A stretch of DNA of 7,105 nt, taken from assembly GCA_016929795.1 (NCBI GenBank), contig JAFGIA010000203.1:1-7105 (forward strand), written 5' to 3'. The stretch's first letter is position 1. Each line of letters begins with the position of its first letter. The DNA comes from Anaerolineae bacterium. GTDB taxonomy: Bacteria; Chloroflexota; Anaerolineae; JAAYZQ01. Shown piece after piece: positions 4,397 through 7,105 of the stretch. Under the pieces are notes generated by a model. That model made no database searches. It was not told the origin of the DNA and worked only from the letters and a program-made list of their open reading frames with translations. Position numbers and translations under genes: made by a program.

Positions 4397-7105
4397 ATGA
4401 AGACACGCATAGGACTGGGACTCGTGTTGATCACCCTGCTACTCGCCGGCTTGCATTCCCCTGCCCCAGTACAGGCACAGTCCAACTGGTACCACCACGA
4501 TTGGCAATACCGCCGGCATGTAACCATATCGAATACCGGGGCGACTACCCTCACCGACTTCCAAGTCCTCGTCTCCCTCGACGCCAGTTTTGACTTTTCG
4601 AGAGCCGCTGCGAACGGCGCCGATGTCCGCTTCACCGCTGGCGACGGCACCACCCCCCTGCCCTTCTGGATTGAAGCGTGGGATCCCGTTAGCGCTGAGG
4701 CGCGCCTGTGGATGCGCGTGCCTTTGCTCGCACCCGGTAACACAGATATCTATCTCTACTATGGCAACGCAAGCGCCGCAGCCGGCGGCGATGGCGACGC
4801 TACCTTTGAGTTCTTTGACGATTTCGAATCGTTCACGACTGCCTATGGCTACTATCCCCTCTCTGCCGGGGCAATGGTCCTCGAACGGGATCAGGCGTGG
4901 GAAGACACGGCGCCCCACACACTCAGCGTCGTCGAAGTGAATCAGGGTGGCTACCAGTATTGGGGATACTACGCCCTTCAGGCGGGCAATGGCGGCGTTG
5001 GGTTGGCACGCAGCAACGACCTAGTCAACTGGGAAAAGTATGACCAAAATCCTCTCTTCTACAACGGCCGCTTTGCGTCCGTCATCAAGGTAGGTAGCAC
5101 CTACTATATGGCCGTTACCAAGGACTATGGGGGGAACAGCTATGTCGTATTGCGCACCAGCACCGACGGTCTCAACTTCACAGAAGTCGACACCCTCGTG
5201 CCCGCAACCAGTGGCAGGCGCAACCAGAATCCCAACCTATTTTTGAACCCCAACGATGGCCTCTACTACCTCTATTGGTACAGTAACAACAGCGGGCAAT
5301 TCGATATCAAGGCCAAAAGCGCGGCTGACCCGATGGACCTCGACGATGCCACGGAAGTCACAGTGGTCAGCTCGCCTGCCACGCTCGCGGCGCCCAATAT
5401 GATGTACTATGACGGCAGCTACTTTCTCTCAACCGAGATCTATGAGGGCGAATGGAAAGTGCGTATCTACGAAAGCACCACCTCGCCTGTGAGCGGCTTT
5501 GCTCTGCTGCCCGATAACCCTATCCTCGAGGACGGCTCTGCGTGCTTTTTCCAGCACATCTTTGACGACACCTTGCACACCTACTACTGCAAACTCACCG
5601 GCTCTGTCTGGACGGTCGACTATCGGGCTGCCGATCTAACCGGTGGCAGAAGCGAGGTGCCAGCGGGTCCCAATCCGGCAAAATGGAGTGCGTCCGGCGG
5701 CACATGGACGGTGCAAGAGGCCACGCAATACGATGGCTCGTTGGGCCGGGTAGCGCAGGGCAACACCTCGGCGCGCCAGATCCTCCAATCCTCCTTCTCC
5801 AGCGACGATTACGTCCTCGAAGCGTACGGCCAGCAGCTCGCCGGACGAGTGTGGGGATTGGGCAGTCGCGTCACAAACGGCAGCACCCTTTACTCGTCCA
5901 ACATCTACGAAGACCTGGATGGTACGCAAAACCTCTACCTCTATCGCTGGATCGGCGGCAGCGCTGCCACCGTCGCCAATACGAGCCTTGGCCCCATCAA
6001 CCCCAACACGTGGTACAAGATGACAGTGAAGGCCCACGACACGAACCTTGAAGTGCTCATCGACGACACGCCGCGTATCGCCACTTCCGATTCACAGATC
6101 GCCTCGGGCAGCGTCGCGTTGTATGGAGAAGCCAACACCGTCGCCCAATTCGACCAGGTCCTGGTCCGCAAGTACGCATCCCCAGAGCCTGCCACCAGCG
6201 TTGGCGCTGAAGAAGAACAGCAGCCCTGGTACGATCCCGCCTGGGCTTATCGCGTGCCGATAACCATCCATAACGCGAGCGATGCCTTGACCGACTATCA
6301 GGTCAAAATCGTGCTCGATTCCTCCAACTTTGCCTTCTCTCACACCCTGCCCGGTGGCGCCGACATCCGGTTCACCGCCGACGACATGGACTCCCTCCTC
6401 CCCTTCTGGATCGAGTCGTGGGACGCCACCGGTGAGCAAGCACACATCTGGGTCCGCATGCCCTCCCTTCCCGCTGGCGATACGGTGATATACCTGTATT
6501 ACGGCAATCCATCTGCAGTGTCGGCCAGTGACGGAGAAGCCACTTTTATCTCTTTTGACGACGAATGGCATCTCGAAGGCAATCCGATCCACACCATGGA
6601 CGGCGAAGGGTCATGGGTCACCAGTTATGTCTCCTATCCGAACATCTTTGAGGAGGGAGGCACCTACTACATGCTCTACGACGGCCACACGCCGCACCAA
6701 AAAGGGCTCGCCTCCTCTCCCGATCTGTATCACTGGACCAGCCTTCAGAATCCAGTCGTAACGCCCAGTGAGAGTGTAGGTGCGTGGGACCAGACAGGTC
6801 TTGCGTGGGGAGACACAGTCAAGATCGATTCGACCTACTATATGCTTGTGGCCGGACTCAGCGGCGATGGCCGCTGGCGGATCGGTGTCGAGACCAGCAG
6901 CGATCTTGTCAACTGGGAGCGCGCCCCTATTGGTGCAACCAACCCCGTTCTCGTGGCGACTGAAACATGGGAAGGAGGAACGAGCGGCAGCCTGTCCGGC
7001 ACATCGGTCCTGAAATCGCTCGACGGCATCACCCCGGTGTTGCACAGCGATGGTCACTACTGGATGGCCTATCACGACTACAGTTACTATCAGATCGGCC
7101 TCGCC
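4397..7105 (+). CDS. Secreted protein with two DUF2341 + beta-propeller modules and a lectin-like domain (3' truncated)
   Basis: Translation from ATG-4397 is open for 903 codons to the window edge, so the C-terminus is missing. Residues 1-28 are a signal peptide: MKTR, a hydrophobic core GLGLVLITLLLAGL, and a likely cleavage after VQA. Residues 35-143 are a DUF2341 domain (WQYRRHVTISN, ADVRFTAGDG, PFWIEAWD, IYLYYGN, FFDDFE). Residues about 180-412 look like a five-bladed propeller of the GH43/GH32/GH130 superfold, with ARSNDLVNWEKYDQNPLF (204-221), GSTYYMAV, NPNLFLNPNDGLYYLYW (278-294) and PNMMYYDGSYF. Residues about 425-592 resemble a concanavalin-like beta-sandwich (NTWYKMTVKAHD, VLIDDTPR, GSVALYGE). 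DUF2341 recurs at 612-722, followed by a second propeller from about 745 (SYPNIFEEGGTYYMLYDG, ASSPDLYHW, TSSDLVNWE). Propeller folds like these act on or bind glycans, but I could not assign a catalytic acid/base pair, so enzymatic activity is unproven. Extracellular glycan processing or adhesion is inferred. Confidence 0.88.
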   Translation, partial: MKTRIGLGLVLITLLLAGLHSPAPVQAQSNWYHHDWQYRRHVTISNTGATTLTDFQVLVSLDASFDFSRAAANGADVRFTAGDGTTPLPFWIEAWDPVSAEARLWMRVPLLAPGNTDIYLYYGNASAAAGGDGDATFEFFDDFESFTTAYGYYPLSAGAMVLERDQAWEDTAPHTLSVVEVNQGGYQYWGYYALQAGNGGVGLARSNDLVNWEKYDQNPLFYNGRFASVIKVGSTYYMAVTKDYGGNSYVVLRTSTDGLNFTEVDTLVPATSGRRNQNPNLFLNPNDGLYYLYWYSNNSGQFDIKAKSAADPMDLDDATEVTVVSSPATLAAPNMMYYDGSYFLSTEIYEGEWKVRIYESTTSPVSGFALLPDNPILEDGSACFFQHIFDDTLHTYYCKLTGSVWTVDYRAADLTGGRSEVPAGPNPAKWSASGGTWTVQEATQYDGSLGRVAQGNTSARQILQSSFSSDDYVLEAYGQQLAGRVWGLGSRVTNGSTLYSSNIYEDLDGTQNLYLYRWIGGSAATVANTSLGPINPNTWYKMTVKAHDTNLEVLIDDTPRIATSDSQIASGSVALYGEANTVAQFDQVLVRKYASPEPATSVGAEEEQQPWYDPAWAYRVPITIHNASDALTDYQVKIVLDSSNFAFSHTLPGGADIRFTADDMDSLLPFWIESWDATGEQAHIWVRMPSLPAGDTVIYLYYGNPSAVSASDGEATFISFDDEWHLEGNPIHTMDGEGSWVTSYVSYPNIFEEGGTYYMLYDGHTPHQKGLASSPDLYHWTSLQNPVVTPSESVGAWDQTGLAWGDTVKIDSTYYMLVAGLSGDGRWRIGVETSSDLVNWERAPIGATNPVLVATETWEGGTSGSLSGTSVLKSLDGITPVLHSDGHYWMAYHDYSYYQIGLA
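4499..4825 (+). repeat. DUF2341 protein module, copy 1
   Basis: Residues 35-143 of the large secreted protein. The landmarks ADVRFTAGDG, LPFWIEAWD, IYLYYGNASA and DATFEFFDD align position by position with copy 2, indicating an internal duplication at protein level. Confidence 0.8.
6230..6562 (+). repeat. DUF2341 protein module, copy 2
   Basis: Residues 612-722 of the same protein, about 577 residues after copy 1. The landmarks are ADIRFTADDM, LPFWIESWD, IYLYYGNPSA and EATFISFDD. The DNA has diverged between copies except for short stretches such as CCCTTCTGGAT, so the duplication is old. Each copy is followed by propeller-like sequence, so the repeating unit is DUF2341 plus propeller. Confidence 0.8.

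Noticed and set aside
4439..4918. Antisense open frame of 159 codons over the DUF2341 gene start (a similar one lies at 6092-6592)
   Set aside because: Both lie opposite the two DUF2341 copies. Their resemblance to each other (for example RLSANGIPRFNPEG and CLLTGGVPRLDPEG) reflects the duplicated module on the coding strand, not a real gene family.

Overview
The window is about 7.1 kb of fairly GC-rich bacterial DNA with every supported gene on the + strand. The gene styles suggest a member of the Chloroflexota (Anaerolineae/Caldilineae-like). This rests on large secreted proteins built from Calx-beta-like repeats and DUF2341/propeller modules, and on an internal FYLPLVVR motif of the YLPLV type that I associate with secreted proteins of that phylum. 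The assignment is inference; there is no rRNA or other marker gene here.

Layout. (1) Positions 1-1284 hold the 3' end of a large extracellular protein: two Calx-beta-like repeats with matching Cys pairs, the YLPLV motif, a fibronectin-III-like domain and a C-terminal PPC-type domain. (2) Only 20 nt later, at 1305-2270, a GTG start behind a strong Shine-Dalgarno opens a stand-alone NAD synthase-like ATP-pyrophosphatase with an unusual inserted segment. A strong intrinsic terminator (2294-2326) follows. (3) After a gene-free leader, 2538-4028 encodes a complete polyprenyl-phosphate sugar-1-phosphate transferase of the WbaP/WcaJ/EpsB type, the membrane enzyme that starts exopolysaccharide or O-antigen repeat-unit synthesis. 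(4) The 368-nt gap at 4029-4396 contains two terminator-like hairpins, a 15-bp palindrome, and an 80-bp palindromic element with 12-bp perfect terminal inverted repeats and 8-bp flanking direct repeats. That last element is a good candidate for a miniature transposable element (MITE). (5) From 4397 to the window end runs a large secreted protein, cut off at the edge, made of two DUF2341 + beta-propeller modules with a lectin-like domain between them. It is open to the edge with no stop in view.

How the genes may work together: the theme is the cell surface. Two genes encode exported multi-domain proteins likely to bind or process polysaccharide or protein, one encodes the initiating sugar transferase of a surface glycan, and the NAD synthase-like enzyme is of a divergent kind that I recall seeing in polysaccharide clusters. 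The terminators suggest three transcription units: (1-2270), (2538-about 4150) and (4397 onward). I see no defence system, CRISPR array, RNA gene or transposase. The most novel-looking items are the 80-bp element directly in front of the last gene's ribosome-binding site and the divergent NAD synthase-like protein.
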